The notes beneath the pieces were generated by a model. The model saw nothing but the letters and a program-made list of their open reading frames with translations, did not search any database and was not told the origin of the DNA. Below are positions 1-7,670 of a stretch of 64,000 bases of DNA, in pieces; position 1 is the first letter of the stretch, and every line of letters begins with the position of its first letter. Source of the DNA: Halomonas sp. HL-48 (GTDB taxonomy: Bacteria > Pseudomonadota > Gammaproteobacteria > Pseudomonadales > Halomonadaceae); NCBI RefSeq assembly GCF_001314875.1, contig NZ_LJZS01000018.1, positions 1 through 64,000 of the forward strand, given 5' to 3'. The translations under genes were made by a program, and so were the position numbers.

Positions 1-407
1 CGCGTCTGGTGATCCTGGCGAAAGTGGACGGCACCACGGCCACCGCAGCGGCCGTCGGCTTTAGCGACAAGCTCAATGAGGTACCGCGCTCCCTGCGCCT
101 GTCCATGACCTATGACCAGGGCAAAGAGATGGTGAAGCATGCCGAGATCACTCAGAAGACGGGGACAGCGATCTACTTTGCCGACGCATAGCTCATGGCG
201 GCGGGCTTCCAATGAGAACACCGACGGGCTGTTGAGACAGTACCTGCCGAGGGGTACAGATCTTTAGTCTACAGCCAGAAAGAACTCGACGAAATCGCCG
301 ACTCACTCAATACACGGCCACGCAAGAAACTGGACTGGCGCACGCCGCTGGAAGTCTACGCCGAAGTGCTTAAGAAATCCGTCGCCGGCCCGAGCACGCT
401 TCAATAG
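1..407 (+). pseudogene. IS30-family transposase, 3' part, frameshifted
   Basis: This is the C-terminal part of an IS30-type DDE transposase running in from beyond the left edge. The first segment (to about 190) reads as the catalytic core and breaks near [10 protein letters not shown]. The family continues with an Asp-Pro-His-Ser then Asn-Glu-Asn-Thr region. Here that reads in a second frame as [14 protein letters not shown] (about 200-270). After another shift it resumes as SQKELDEIADSLNTRPRK and ends at a TAG at 405-407. The first break fits a 2-base loss at the Asp-Pro codons. With at least two frameshifts it cannot make active transposase. The 5' part is outside the window. Confidence 0.85.
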
Positions 408-437
408 TGTTGCACTTGGAACTTGAGGCCGCCACCC
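408..437. mobile_element. Probable right end of the IS30-type element
   Basis: Directly after the transposase stop comes the stretch tgttgcacttggaacttgag, which resembles the terminal inverted repeat that follows IS30-family transposases. The reverse-strand reading of a truncated gene changes character at about 440, so the element boundary lies near there. The left end is outside the window, so the repeat pair cannot be checked. Confidence 0.5.
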
Positions 438-543
438 AAAGCTTGACCCACCACTGACCGCTGGGTATCAACGGCAGTATGCTCACCATGACCATAGCAA
501 TCAGAAGCAGCCGTATCGCCCAGATAAGTAGTTTTAACAACAT
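438..543 (-). pseudogene. N-terminal remnant of a membrane-anchored endonuclease/exonuclease/phosphatase-type gene
   Basis: About 34 codons remain, starting at ATG 543 behind a good Shine-Dalgarno (gagagg). They encode one or two hydrophobic stretches (LLKLLIWAIRLLLIAMVMV) and then LPLIPSGQWWV. This N-terminus is typical of bacterial endonuclease/exonuclease/phosphatase-family proteins, in which transmembrane helices precede the catalytic domain. After Trp-Trp-Val the frame runs into the IS30 end, so the gene was cut by the insertion. The family assignment rests on a short hydrophobic piece recalled from family members and is tentative. The rest of the gene, if still present, would lie left of the element. 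Confidence 0.45.
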
Positions 544-741
544 GATACCTCTCAAGCCGACAACAGCGACCGGAAGCACCACGCCGTAATTGTCTTGTTT
601 GCCGTAAATATTTTCTCAGTTTAAGCGGTTTCCTCTCTGGATGACTCAGTTTTCACCGCGCAACTTACCGGTTCACTATCATACTAAAAAATAATAGAGT
701 ATAGAAATATCTAAATAAAAGACATGCAAGAATAAAAAACT

Positions 742-1611
742 TTACATCTTTTCTAGTAAATATTTAGACTCAGCGATAATTTTCTTTATATCTTGCTCGG
801 CAAGATTAATATGAAAATACAAAGTTACAACTGACTGGGAGCCAATAAACTCAAGATCAATATCTGCAACGCCTTTCATTTTGACAACTTTGTCTGCATA
901 TAACTTTGCCTTGTTACCATCCTCGAAAATCAAAGAGTATTTGTTACTTGAATATCTTTCAAGTGGAGCATGCATTTTTTGAAGCATGTTTTTATTAAAC
1001 ATATCCTGCTGAATAAAATAACTTTTTATCTCTTCAATTTGACGAGCTAGAAATTCCTGAGCAGATACTTCAGTTTCATCTATTTTAGCAACTTTAAAGC
1101 TTCCAAAGTGCTTTAAGAATGGTGAATAATCAGCATCTTGCCTTGACTTCTCGTATGTCGCTTTAATTTTCTCAGCCAGCTGTTTTTTGAAATCAATAAT
1201 TTGAGAGAAACGAAGAGTTCTTGGATATTCAAGATGCTCAATTGATGCAGTGTCGAATGAATAATTTGTTACATCATCTTTAATGATAATAGTGGGCTTG
1301 TCAAATGCCAATCTCATGCCAAGTTCAAACATAACATTAGGGTTTTTACCGCTAACATCACAAACAACAACAGGGTTCTCATATAAGTTCTGGACAATTC
1401 TGCGATGAATAACTCCCACATCCGCAGCTAAGCTCACTAATTCACCCTCAAAACCTGAAACTAATATCGAGTCCTTAATTATGGCTAAAACTTCTTGCCA
1501 GTGACCTTCATCACAGCCATCTAGCTCAGAAATTGGCATAACAATCCCACACTTCATAACTCCTGCAGAATCTTTAAGTTTTTCTACAGGAAAAGTTTCA
1601 TCAGTTTTCAT
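742..1611 (-). CDS. TIR-like / nucleoside 2-deoxyribosyltransferase-like domain protein
   Basis: A protein of 289 residues from the preferred start (ATG 1611, preceded by aaggag at 10 nt). An upstream ATG at 1674 would add 21 residues but has only a cramped aagga. The N-terminal half holds a Rossmann-like core: KCGIVMPIS near residue 19, then VVVCDVSGKNPNVMFELGMR and KPTIIIKDD. The pattern of a D-hydrophobic-Asn-Pro-Asn-hydrophobic-EhG motif is seen in TIR-like and nucleoside deoxyribosyltransferase-like folds. The Glu is the expected catalytic position for NAD or nucleotide cleavage. The C-terminal half (about 140-289) is charged and probably helical. Base composition is far richer in A+T than the flanks, which suggests transfer. 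It stands alone, with no second defence gene beside it. Role unproven; an NAD/nucleotide-directed defence effector is one possibility. Confidence 0.7.
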   Translation of the reverse strand: MKTDETFPVEKLKDSAGVMKCGIVMPISELDGCDEGHWQEVLAIIKDSILVSGFEGELVSLAADVGVIHRRIVQNLYENPVVVCDVSGKNPNVMFELGMRLAFDKPTIIIKDDVTNYSFDTASIEHLEYPRTLRFSQIIDFKKQLAEKIKATYEKSRQDADYSPFLKHFGSFKVAKIDETEVSAQEFLARQIEEIKSYFIQQDMFNKNMLQKMHAPLERYSSNKYSLIFEDGNKAKLYADKVVKMKGVADIDLEFIGSQSVVTLYFHINLAEQDIKKIIAESKYLLEKM

Positions 1612-1674
1612 AAAACTCAATCTCCTTATAACATTGTCGGAATAATAATAATGGAGAAAACTAAAATTTGCCAT

Positions 1675-1919
1675 TTTCCTTTATTCTACGTTCTGGGTGG
1701 CGGCACAACCGTGGTTAGGCTCGTGCTGGCAAAACCAAAGTAAGATGTATAGACGTGAACCTAGGTGCTACCCCAGATTTTCGGCGACTCACGGGCACTC
1801 CTTACACCATGCTGGATAGGCCCAGCCGTGACCAGTACACCGCATTTCATGCGCATGAGCCACCAAGCGACTGAGAGGAAGGAAGCCACCCCAGCCGATA
1901 CCCAAAATGCAGCAGGCAA
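1675..1919. other. Gene-free remnant between the TIR-like gene and the integrase fragment
   Basis: I see no convincing gene here. On the reverse strand the DNA after the integrase stop encodes nothing I recognise as recombinase. A 25-codon frame beginning GTG near 1788, with an aaggag before it, is too short to call. Composition is intermediate between the AT-rich gene on the left and the core on the right. It is probably junction debris from deletion of most of an island. Confidence 0.4.
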
Positions 1920-2219
1920 TCAGAGACTTGCAAGGCGTGCTATCTGCTCATCTGTGAGCTTATCCAGGGGCTTGGCTTGGGCGGATACCCAACGGCGGTG
2001 TTTTTCAAAACCTTCATCCACCTCAGTGGCAGACTTACGGACAAGCCGCAACGCTTCCTGATAGTCGGAAGTATTTAGCGAGAGGGTCTCTTCAGCCTTG
2101 GGATAGGTGGACTGTATGTCCTGAGGAATTGCCGCCCGATTATAGTAGCGAGCGCCACGACGATATAGACGAGGATGTCCGGTAACTTTCACTGTGCTCA
2201 TGGCCTCCCAATGTAACAC
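1920..2219 (-). pseudogene. Truncated tyrosine recombinase (DUF6538-type N-terminus)
   Basis: Only the N-terminal about 95 residues of a phage-type integrase remain. The region GHPRLYRRGARYYNRAAIP followed by a stretch ending in TLSLNTSDYQEALRLVRK matches the DUF6538 domain that opens many proteobacterial integrases. The frame then stops at LASL. The SAM-like core-binding domain and the catalytic Arg/His/Tyr domain are absent. The start may be ATG 2219 (gtgaggtg just upstream) or ATG 2201 (gggagg just upstream). The gene points away from the 3' end of tRNA-Ser about 75 nt upstream, the classic arrangement for an element integrated in a tRNA gene. It cannot be functional alone. Confidence 0.75.
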
Positions 2220-2240
2220 CTCACTGGGGCAGCCAGAAAC

Positions 2241-2281
2241 AAAAAAGCCCCGAGGTCAGTATGTTACTGATTCCTCAGGGC
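2241..2281 (-). terminator. Rho-independent terminator after tRNA-Ser
   Basis: On the reverse strand a long hairpin (arms gccctgagg...tca and tga...cctcggggc, small loop) is followed by six T residues at 2246-2241. It lies 12 nt after the tRNA 3' end and before the integrase fragment, so it most likely ends the tRNA transcript. Confidence 0.85.
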
Positions 2282-2293
2282 CGCATGTCTGTA

Positions 2294-2384
2294 TGGCGGA
2301 GGGACAGGGATTCGAACCCTGGAAAGGCTATTCACCTTTGCCGGTTTTCAAGACCGGTGCATTCAACCGCTCTGCCATCCCTCC
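2294..2384 (-). tRNA. tRNA-Ser (anticodon TGA)
   Basis: A 91-nt cloverleaf including an encoded CCA. The acceptor stem begins GGAGGGA and ends TCCCTCCG-CCA. The anticodon stem CCGGT/ACCGG holds the loop with TGA, and a long variable arm (about 2318-2334) is typical of class II serine tRNAs. The T-arm GGTTCGAATCC is intact. The downstream integrase remnant suggests that the 3' end served as the attachment site of a former island. No second copy of the 3' end is visible in the window, so the other att site is not seen. Confidence 0.97.
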
Positions 2385-2399
2385 GGCTTACGGGTGCAT

Positions 2400-2427
2400 A
2401 GACTACCAGCTTTTCCTTGGAAGTCAA
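2400..2427 (-). promoter_or_regulatory. Candidate promoter for tRNA-Ser
   Basis: Reverse strand: -35 TTGACT (2427-2422), 16-nt spacer, -10 TAGTCT (2405-2400). A start about 7 nt downstream would leave a leader of about 9 nt before the tRNA. It sits directly behind the antiporter stop codon, so the tRNA need not rely on read-through. Confidence 0.5.
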
Positions 2428-2432
2428 CGTCT

Positions 2433-4139
2433 TTAGTACAATCTTAGTCCTACCCGGGTGATTTTTCCGCCCTGCATATCGCTGACGACCCAATGGATGC
2501 CGTGCCAATCTACATCGTCACCTATAACAGGGTGTCCGCCAACCCGCAGCGATACGAACTCCGCCAGGGTCATTTCCTTTTCGCCGGGGCTCAAGGTCAA
2601 CCCGTAGGCCTGGGCGATGTCCTGCATCTGCGCACTGCCATCCAGCGTAAAGGTGCCAAAGAAGGCCCGCTCCTGCTTGAGCTTGGAATCGCCATTGAAC
2701 AACCGGTTGAGCGCATTGAGGTCTTCCGAGCGACCAATGACGCAAATCACGTCGCCGAGTTTGAGACGCGTGCTGCCCTTGGGATGCAGCATGGCGTGTT
2801 CGCGGAACAATGCGGAAATCAGCGCCCCGGAGGGAAACCGCAGCAGACGGATAGGCACGTCATCAAGGTCCTTATTTTCAACCGAGTAGACGAACATCTC
2901 GTAGTCGTTTTCGGGGAGTATGCCAAGCGGCCCGCGTCGGTCGGGCGTGGTGCCCAGCGGCACCTCCACCTTGAGCCATCGTGCCGCCAGCGTGAGCGAG
3001 CCCCCCTGAATAAGCAGCGACATCAGCACGACCGCAAACGCCACGTTGAAGTAGAGCGATGCATCCTCTACCCCACCGATTAACGGGAAAATAGCCAGCA
3101 CGATCGGCACCGCCCCGCGTAGCCCCACCCAGGCAATGAACCAGGTTTCCCGCCAGCGAAACTTAAAAAACGGTTTGATGGTTATCAAAACGGCCAGCGG
3201 TCGGGCGATGAAGATCAGCGCAAGTGCCACCAGCCCGGCCGGCAGCGCCACTTCCCAGAGTTCGCTGGGGGTAACCAGAAGGCCCAGCACCAGGAAGAGC
3301 CCGATCTGGCTGAGCCATGCCAGGCCATCGTGTACAGGCAGGATAAAGTTGAGGTGGCGCCCGGGTTGGTTGCCGATCATCAGGCCCGCCAGATAGATAG
3401 CCAGGAAGCCGCTGCCACCCAGTACGCTGGTAAGGCCAAACACGCTGAACCCCAACGCAAGAGCCAGCATGGCGTAGAGCCCCGGCGCCAGGTCAAGCCA
3501 GCGCAGCAGCTTGGCGCTCAGCCAGCCGCCGCCAATGCCGACCACCAGGCCAATGCCGAACTGGGCAGTGAAAAACATCAGCGTCTCGAGCGGACCACCA
3601 ATATCGCCGACTAATACGTCGACCAGCATCAAGGTAAGGAAAATGGCCATCGGGTCGTTGGTGCCCGACTCGATTTCCAGCGTGGCCCCGACCCGCTCGT
3701 TGAGGTTGACGCCCCGCCCGCTGAGCATTGAAAACACGGCTGCCGCGTCGGTCGAGCCTACAATGGCACCGACCAGCAAGCCTTCTACCAAGGTTAAATC
3801 GAACACCAGCATCGCGATGCCGCCGACAATGGCGCTGGTGATAAACACCCCAAAGGTGGCAAGCGAGAGCGCCGGCCTGAAGCCGACGCGGAAGGTTTTG
3901 AGGCGAGTGCGAAGACCGCCATCGAGCAGGATCATCGCCAGGGCGAGATGGCCGATCGTGAAGGCCATGAAGTAGTCATCGAATTCGAGACCCAGCAGCC
4001 CTTCTTCGCCGGCCACCATGCCCAATCCCAGGAAGATAAGAAGAAGCGGCACGCCCATCATGGCGGACAAACGGCTCCCCAGAATACTGAGCGCCATTAA
4101 TGAACCGCCGATCAAAAAAAACGTATAGATTGCGTCCAT
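2433..4139 (-). CDS. nhaP2: K+(Na+)/H+ antiporter of the NhaP2/CvrA (CPA1) family
   Basis: 568 residues. An inner-membrane cation/proton exchanger expected to export K+ or Na+ in exchange for protons and help cell-volume control. Residues 1 to about 400 form some 12 membrane helices with the CPA1 signatures GSTDAAAVFSML (128-139) and ESGTNDP (157-163), whose Asp residues bind the ion. A cytoplasmic TrkA-C (RCK-C) domain follows (about 415-495, with a GDVICVIG strand). A CorC/HlyC-like domain ends the protein (about 500-568). This three-part order and length are normal for NhaP2. It is divergent from the binding-protein gene at 4290. A K+/H+ antiporter suits a halophile. The exact ion cannot be read from sequence. 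Confidence 0.93.
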   Translation of the reverse strand: MDAIYTFFLIGGSLMALSILGSRLSAMMGVPLLLIFLGLGMVAGEEGLLGLEFDDYFMAFTIGHLALAMILLDGGLRTRLKTFRVGFRPALSLATFGVFITSAIVGGIAMLVFDLTLVEGLLVGAIVGSTDAAAVFSMLSGRGVNLNERVGATLEIESGTNDPMAIFLTLMLVDVLVGDIGGPLETLMFFTAQFGIGLVVGIGGGWLSAKLLRWLDLAPGLYAMLALALGFSVFGLTSVLGGSGFLAIYLAGLMIGNQPGRHLNFILPVHDGLAWLSQIGLFLVLGLLVTPSELWEVALPAGLVALALIFIARPLAVLITIKPFFKFRWRETWFIAWVGLRGAVPIVLAIFPLIGGVEDASLYFNVAFAVVLMSLLIQGGSLTLAARWLKVEVPLGTTPDRRGPLGILPENDYEMFVYSVENKDLDDVPIRLLRFPSGALISALFREHAMLHPKGSTRLKLGDVICVIGRSEDLNALNRLFNGDSKLKQERAFFGTFTLDGSAQMQDIAQAYGLTLSPGEKEMTLAEFVSLRVGGHPVIGDDVDWHGIHWVVSDMQGGKITRVGLRLY

Positions 4140-4289
4140 GTCTCTCCGTCTCTTCTCAAAGCGCCTCCATTATCGCACGCCACCGTTGAATTTACTGCGT
4201 TATGTCCGCTGGCAAGACACAATTGAAGGCTGGTCAGATGCTTTGCACGCCAGATACACTTCGACTTCTGTGATTGGGAGTTATTGACG

Positions 4290-5444
4290 ATGCTGACTAG
4301 TTTGTGTCGCGCTTGGTATTTTTCATTGCTGGTAAATATTGCATTATTATTCGCAACATCAATGGCCTACGCAAATGAGTCGGCCGCACAGGACGACGCT
4401 GGCGACGACCCGCTAGAACTGAAAAGCCGTGTCATGGTGCCACCTGCCTGGTGGACGTCGGCTGACGACGCGGAAGCGGTCGCTGAGGAAGCATCCGACC
4501 AGGAAGCGCCGACCAATGCGGTTACCCCACCGCCGCCCCTTGAGCCACCGCCGCTTCAAAAGATCAGCATCATGTTGGATTGGTTTTTGAGCCCGCAGCA
4601 TGCGGGGTTGATCATTGCGCAACAGCGCGGCCTGTTTACCGCGCAGGAAATGCAGGTCGAATTCCAGACGCCGGCAGAACCCAGTGTGGCGCTGAAATTG
4701 CTCGCGGCAGATGAAATCGATTTCGCCCTGAGTCGCCAGCCGACCCTGCACCTCTATGCCCACGATGGCGCCCCCATCGTGCGCATTGCGACGCTGATCG
4801 AAACACCATTGACGGCGCTGGTGATCGAGGGAGCGCTCGAAGAGCCCGTCAAAGATAAGTTGGCGAGGCTGCGCTATGGTTACTCCACCCGAGAGGGCCG
4901 CGAGCTGTTTATTCCTCACCTGATTCCTGAGGCACTGACGCAAGCGGGCAATGTGCCCCCTCCGGTCAACCTCAACTTCGACACCCGACGTGGTTTCGTT
5001 GAGGACCAGGTCAATGCAGTAGTCGATGCGCCCTTCCACTCATTGCCTGAACAGCTGGCTAGCGAAGGTATCAATACTCAGGTGATTCGCCATGAGGCGC
5101 TGGGGATTCCCCGTTACGACGGCCTGGTGCTGCTTGCCAACCGAGATGGCGCGGCACGCTGTGCAAGCACTTGGGTACACGTGGTCGCAGCCCTGGAAGA
5201 GGCGCATCACTGGATGGTGGAAAACCCCGATGCAGCATGGGAGCTGCTGATCAGTGCCGAACCGGTACTCGATAACCCCAGTAACAAGGCCAGTTGGCCG
5301 GACCTGCTCAGGCGAATTGCACTATCGCCGGGGGCGGTGGACAACCGTCGTTATCAGGCATTTGAGCAATTCCTGCTCAAGCAGGGAGTCAGCGAAACAG
5401 CACTGCCGGTATCGCGTCTGGCGATCGACCCCCATGCGCTCTAG
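4290..5444 (+). CDS. NMT1/ThiY-type ABC transporter substrate-binding protein
   Basis: 384 residues from ATG 4290 (gggag 9 nt upstream; a TTG at 4284 is too close to it). Residues 1-28 are a signal peptide ending AYA, so the protein is periplasmic. Residues 29 to about 90 form an unusual acidic, alanine- and proline-rich spacer. From about 93 an NMT1/THI5-type binding fold begins (ISIMLDWFLSPQHAGLIIAQ), the family that binds thiamine pyrimidine precursors, taurine-like or nitrate-like ligands. The start-of-domain pattern resembles ThiY. No permease or ATPase gene is adjacent, so it is an orphan here and its ligand is unknown. It ends 12 nt before a nuclease gene on the same strand. Confidence 0.8.
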   Translation: MLTSLCRAWYFSLLVNIALLFATSMAYANESAAQDDAGDDPLELKSRVMVPPAWWTSADDAEAVAEEASDQEAPTNAVTPPPPLEPPPLQKISIMLDWFLSPQHAGLIIAQQRGLFTAQEMQVEFQTPAEPSVALKLLAADEIDFALSRQPTLHLYAHDGAPIVRIATLIETPLTALVIEGALEEPVKDKLARLRYGYSTREGRELFIPHLIPEALTQAGNVPPPVNLNFDTRRGFVEDQVNAVVDAPFHSLPEQLASEGINTQVIRHEALGIPRYDGLVLLANRDGAARCASTWVHVVAALEEAHHWMVENPDAAWELLISAEPVLDNPSNKASWPDLLRRIALSPGAVDNRRYQAFEQFLLKQGVSETALPVSRLAIDPHAL

Positions 5445-5456
5445 CAAGGTCGCTGC

Positions 5457-6833
5457 ATGTATGTAGTCATCGATGTTGAAACCACGGGAACGCGGGCCAC
5501 ACGCGATCGGGTTACTGAAGTCGCCGCGCTGAAGGTCGTCGATGGTCGGTGCATTGATCGCTGGTCGAGCCTGGTTCACCCAGAGTGCCGTATTCCAGCC
5601 CCCATCACTCAGCTAACCGGCATCAATGACGAGATGGTGCGCGATGCACCGCGTTTCGCGGAGATTGCCGAGCCACTTCATGCGTGGCTTGGCGATGCGG
5701 TGCTTGTCGCCCATAACGCGCGCTTCGACGAACGTTTCCTGCACCATGAATTTAAGCGCTGCAGCATCGATTACCGCCCTTCCCAGATATGTACGCTGCG
5801 TTTATCGCGACGCATTGAACCCGGCGCGCAGCACCATCATCTAGGCGCGCTGCTCGACCGCCACAAGATCGAAACGCCGGGCTTACACCGTGCCGAGCAC
5901 GACGTAGACGCGCTCTGGCAAGTCTGGCAGACCTGGCAACGGAAGCTCACCGGCACCGAGTGGCAAACCCTGCTGGATGACGAGCGCAAGCGAGGCCAGC
6001 TTCCCACCCACCTGAATAGCGACATACTCAGCCAGCTGCCAACGGGCCCCGGAGTTTATCTTTTTTATGGCCATAACCGGCTGCCACTTTACGTGGGCAA
6101 AAGCGTCCGGCTGCGCGACCGCGTGCGTGACCATTTCCAGCGCGCCCGCCAGGATGATAGGGAAATGCGCCTGGCCGAGCAGATACAGCACATTGAATGG
6201 GAAGAAACCGCGGGTGACCTGGGCGCCCAGCTTCGCGAAGCACAGCTGGTCAAGACGTTGCTACCCATCATGAATCGCCAGTTACGCAAGCAGCGCAAGT
6301 TGACCACCTGGCACTGGCCAGATAACGCGACACAGCCTGAACTGCTGAGCGGCGCCGCCCTCGATAAGCCGCCGTCAGGCGCTTTCTATGGGCTGTTTCG
6401 CAATGCCCGCGATGCCAAGCAGGCGCTGCGCACCCTGGCCCAGACACACCAGCTTTGCCCTCGGGTGCTGGGCCTGGAAAAAGGCAAGGGGCGCTGTTTC
6501 AGCAGTCAGGTGGGCAAGTGTCGTGGCGCTTGCTGGGGAAATGAAACGCTGTCGGAGCATACCCGGCGGGCGCAGGAGGTACTGCAGCCGCTTCAGGTCA
6601 ATACCTGGCCATGGCCGGGGCGCATCGCCATCAGAGAGGCGCCGAAATCCGGCAAAAAAGAGGCCTGGCATGTGGTGCATCAATGGTGCTATCAGGGCAG
6701 TGCCAAGACACTTTGCGAGGCGAAGCAGCTAGACGCCACGCATACCAGCTTCGATATCGACAGCTATCGCATCCTGCAGCGCTTTTTGCGCGACCCGGAT
6801 GCGCATGGCTTGTCGGTAACGCCCCTTGCGTAA
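5457..6833 (+). CDS. DnaQ-type 3'-5' exonuclease fused to a GIY-YIG/UvrC-like nuclease
   Basis: 458 residues, ATG 5457 behind caaggt. Residues 1 to about 165 are a DEDDh exonuclease: D6 and E8 in DVETTG, D91 in AHNARFD, H144 and D149 in HRAEHD. Residues about 195-280 are a GIY-YIG domain: GVY 199-201, YVG 212-214, catalytic-type Arg near 218-223, and E261. The C-terminal part (about 300-458) has a Cys cluster (CPRVLGLEKGKGRC...GKCRGAC) like the region after the nuclease domain in UvrC and Cho. UvrB-binding, EndoV-like and HhH parts of UvrC are missing. This fusion occurs in several bacterial lineages (a mycobacterial relative is Rv2191). A role in nucleotide-excision-type repair is inferred. 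All catalytic residues look intact. Confidence 0.85.
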   Translation: MYVVIDVETTGTRATRDRVTEVAALKVVDGRCIDRWSSLVHPECRIPAPITQLTGINDEMVRDAPRFAEIAEPLHAWLGDAVLVAHNARFDERFLHHEFKRCSIDYRPSQICTLRLSRRIEPGAQHHHLGALLDRHKIETPGLHRAEHDVDALWQVWQTWQRKLTGTEWQTLLDDERKRGQLPTHLNSDILSQLPTGPGVYLFYGHNRLPLYVGKSVRLRDRVRDHFQRARQDDREMRLAEQIQHIEWEETAGDLGAQLREAQLVKTLLPIMNRQLRKQRKLTTWHWPDNATQPELLSGAALDKPPSGAFYGLFRNARDAKQALRTLAQTHQLCPRVLGLEKGKGRCFSSQVGKCRGACWGNETLSEHTRRAQEVLQPLQVNTWPWPGRIAIREAPKSGKKEAWHVVHQWCYQGSAKTLCEAKQLDATHTSFDIDSYRILQRFLRDPDAHGLSVTPLA

Positions 6834-6837
6834 GTGA

Positions 6838-7644
6838 TCAGCTGCCTTGCGCGCTGAGAAACACATCCACCGACTGCTGAAAAGCAGCGGGCTGGTCGGC
6901 ATGCAGCCAGTGACCGGCCTGCTTTAACGTCACCACGCGCGCGCTGGGCAGTATCTCGCGCAGCGCCGGCAACATGGCGTCGCGGACGTAGGGCGATTCA
7001 TCACCGCGCAGTACCAGCGTAGGTCCTTGGTAAGCGGCGTCACCCGATGGCGGGCCGATGATCGCTTCATAGTCGTTGCGGATCTGGTCCAGCCCAACGC
7101 GTAGCGTTAGTCCGCCCTGCTCGCTGCGCACCAGGTTGGTGGCGAGAAACAGCCGGGTCGGCCGCGAGTCGACGTGTTCCGCCAGCAGGTCATCGGCTTC
7201 TCGGCGGTTGGCCGGCTTGCCTTCTTTCACCCGCTCAAGGGCCTCAAACACGTCATCGTGGCCGTGTTCGTAGGCCACCGGCGCAATGTCAGCAACTACC
7301 AGGGATACCACCCGCTCGGGGTGTTGACGGGCCAGGCTGATCGCCACCTTGCCGCCCATGGAGTGTCCCAGCAGCTGGACATGGGAAAGCGAGAGCTTGT
7401 CCATCAGCGCGAGTACGTCAGCACTCATTTGCGCATAGCTCATTCCTTCAACGTGCGGTGAACGGCCATGGTTGCGCAAATCGATGGCGATCACCCGGCG
7501 CGAGCGTTGCCAAACTTTCAGATGCGAGCGCCAATTGTCGGCGCTACCCAGAAGGCCGTGTATCACCACCAGAGGAATAGCGTCGGGGTGCTCATCCGAT
7601 GGCTGATCCAGGTAATGCAAATCTACCGGCGTGGCGTCTGTCAT
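6838..7644 (-). CDS. ybfF: Alpha/beta-hydrolase esterase, YbfF type
   Basis: 268 residues. Start set at ATG 7644 because gaggag lies 5 nt upstream; a longer open frame extends to 7935 but has no family-like sequence. Features of the fold: oxyanion-hole motif HGLLGS (29-34), DLRNHGRS (55-62), nucleophile elbow GHSMGG with S95, and a C-terminal AGHWLH with the catalytic His. YbfF-type enzymes hydrolyse short-chain acyl esters and acyl-CoA-like thioesters in the cytoplasm; the natural substrate is not settled. It starts 26 nt after yhhQ on the same strand, so the two are probably cotranscribed. It converges tail to tail with the nuclease fusion. Confidence 0.9.
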   Translation of the reverse strand: MTDATPVDLHYLDQPSDEHPDAIPLVVIHGLLGSADNWRSHLKVWQRSRRVIAIDLRNHGRSPHVEGMSYAQMSADVLALMDKLSLSHVQLLGHSMGGKVAISLARQHPERVVSLVVADIAPVAYEHGHDDVFEALERVKEGKPANRREADDLLAEHVDSRPTRLFLATNLVRSEQGGLTLRVGLDQIRNDYEAIIGPPSGDAAYQGPTLVLRGDESPYVRDAMLPALREILPSARVVTLKQAGHWLHADQPAAFQQSVDVFLSAQGS

Positions 7645-7670
7645 CTGGGCTCCTCGACAATTAAAGGGTA

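Noticed and set aside
1612-1674. Longer start of the TIR-like protein at ATG 1674
   Set aside because: Its ribosome site is only about 2-3 nt from the ATG, while ATG 1611 has aaggag at 10 nt. Kept only as an alternative.
1765-2061. 98-codon frame on the + strand opposite the integrase remnant
   Set aside because: No recognisable family, no ribosome site, and it runs antisense to the integrase fragment.
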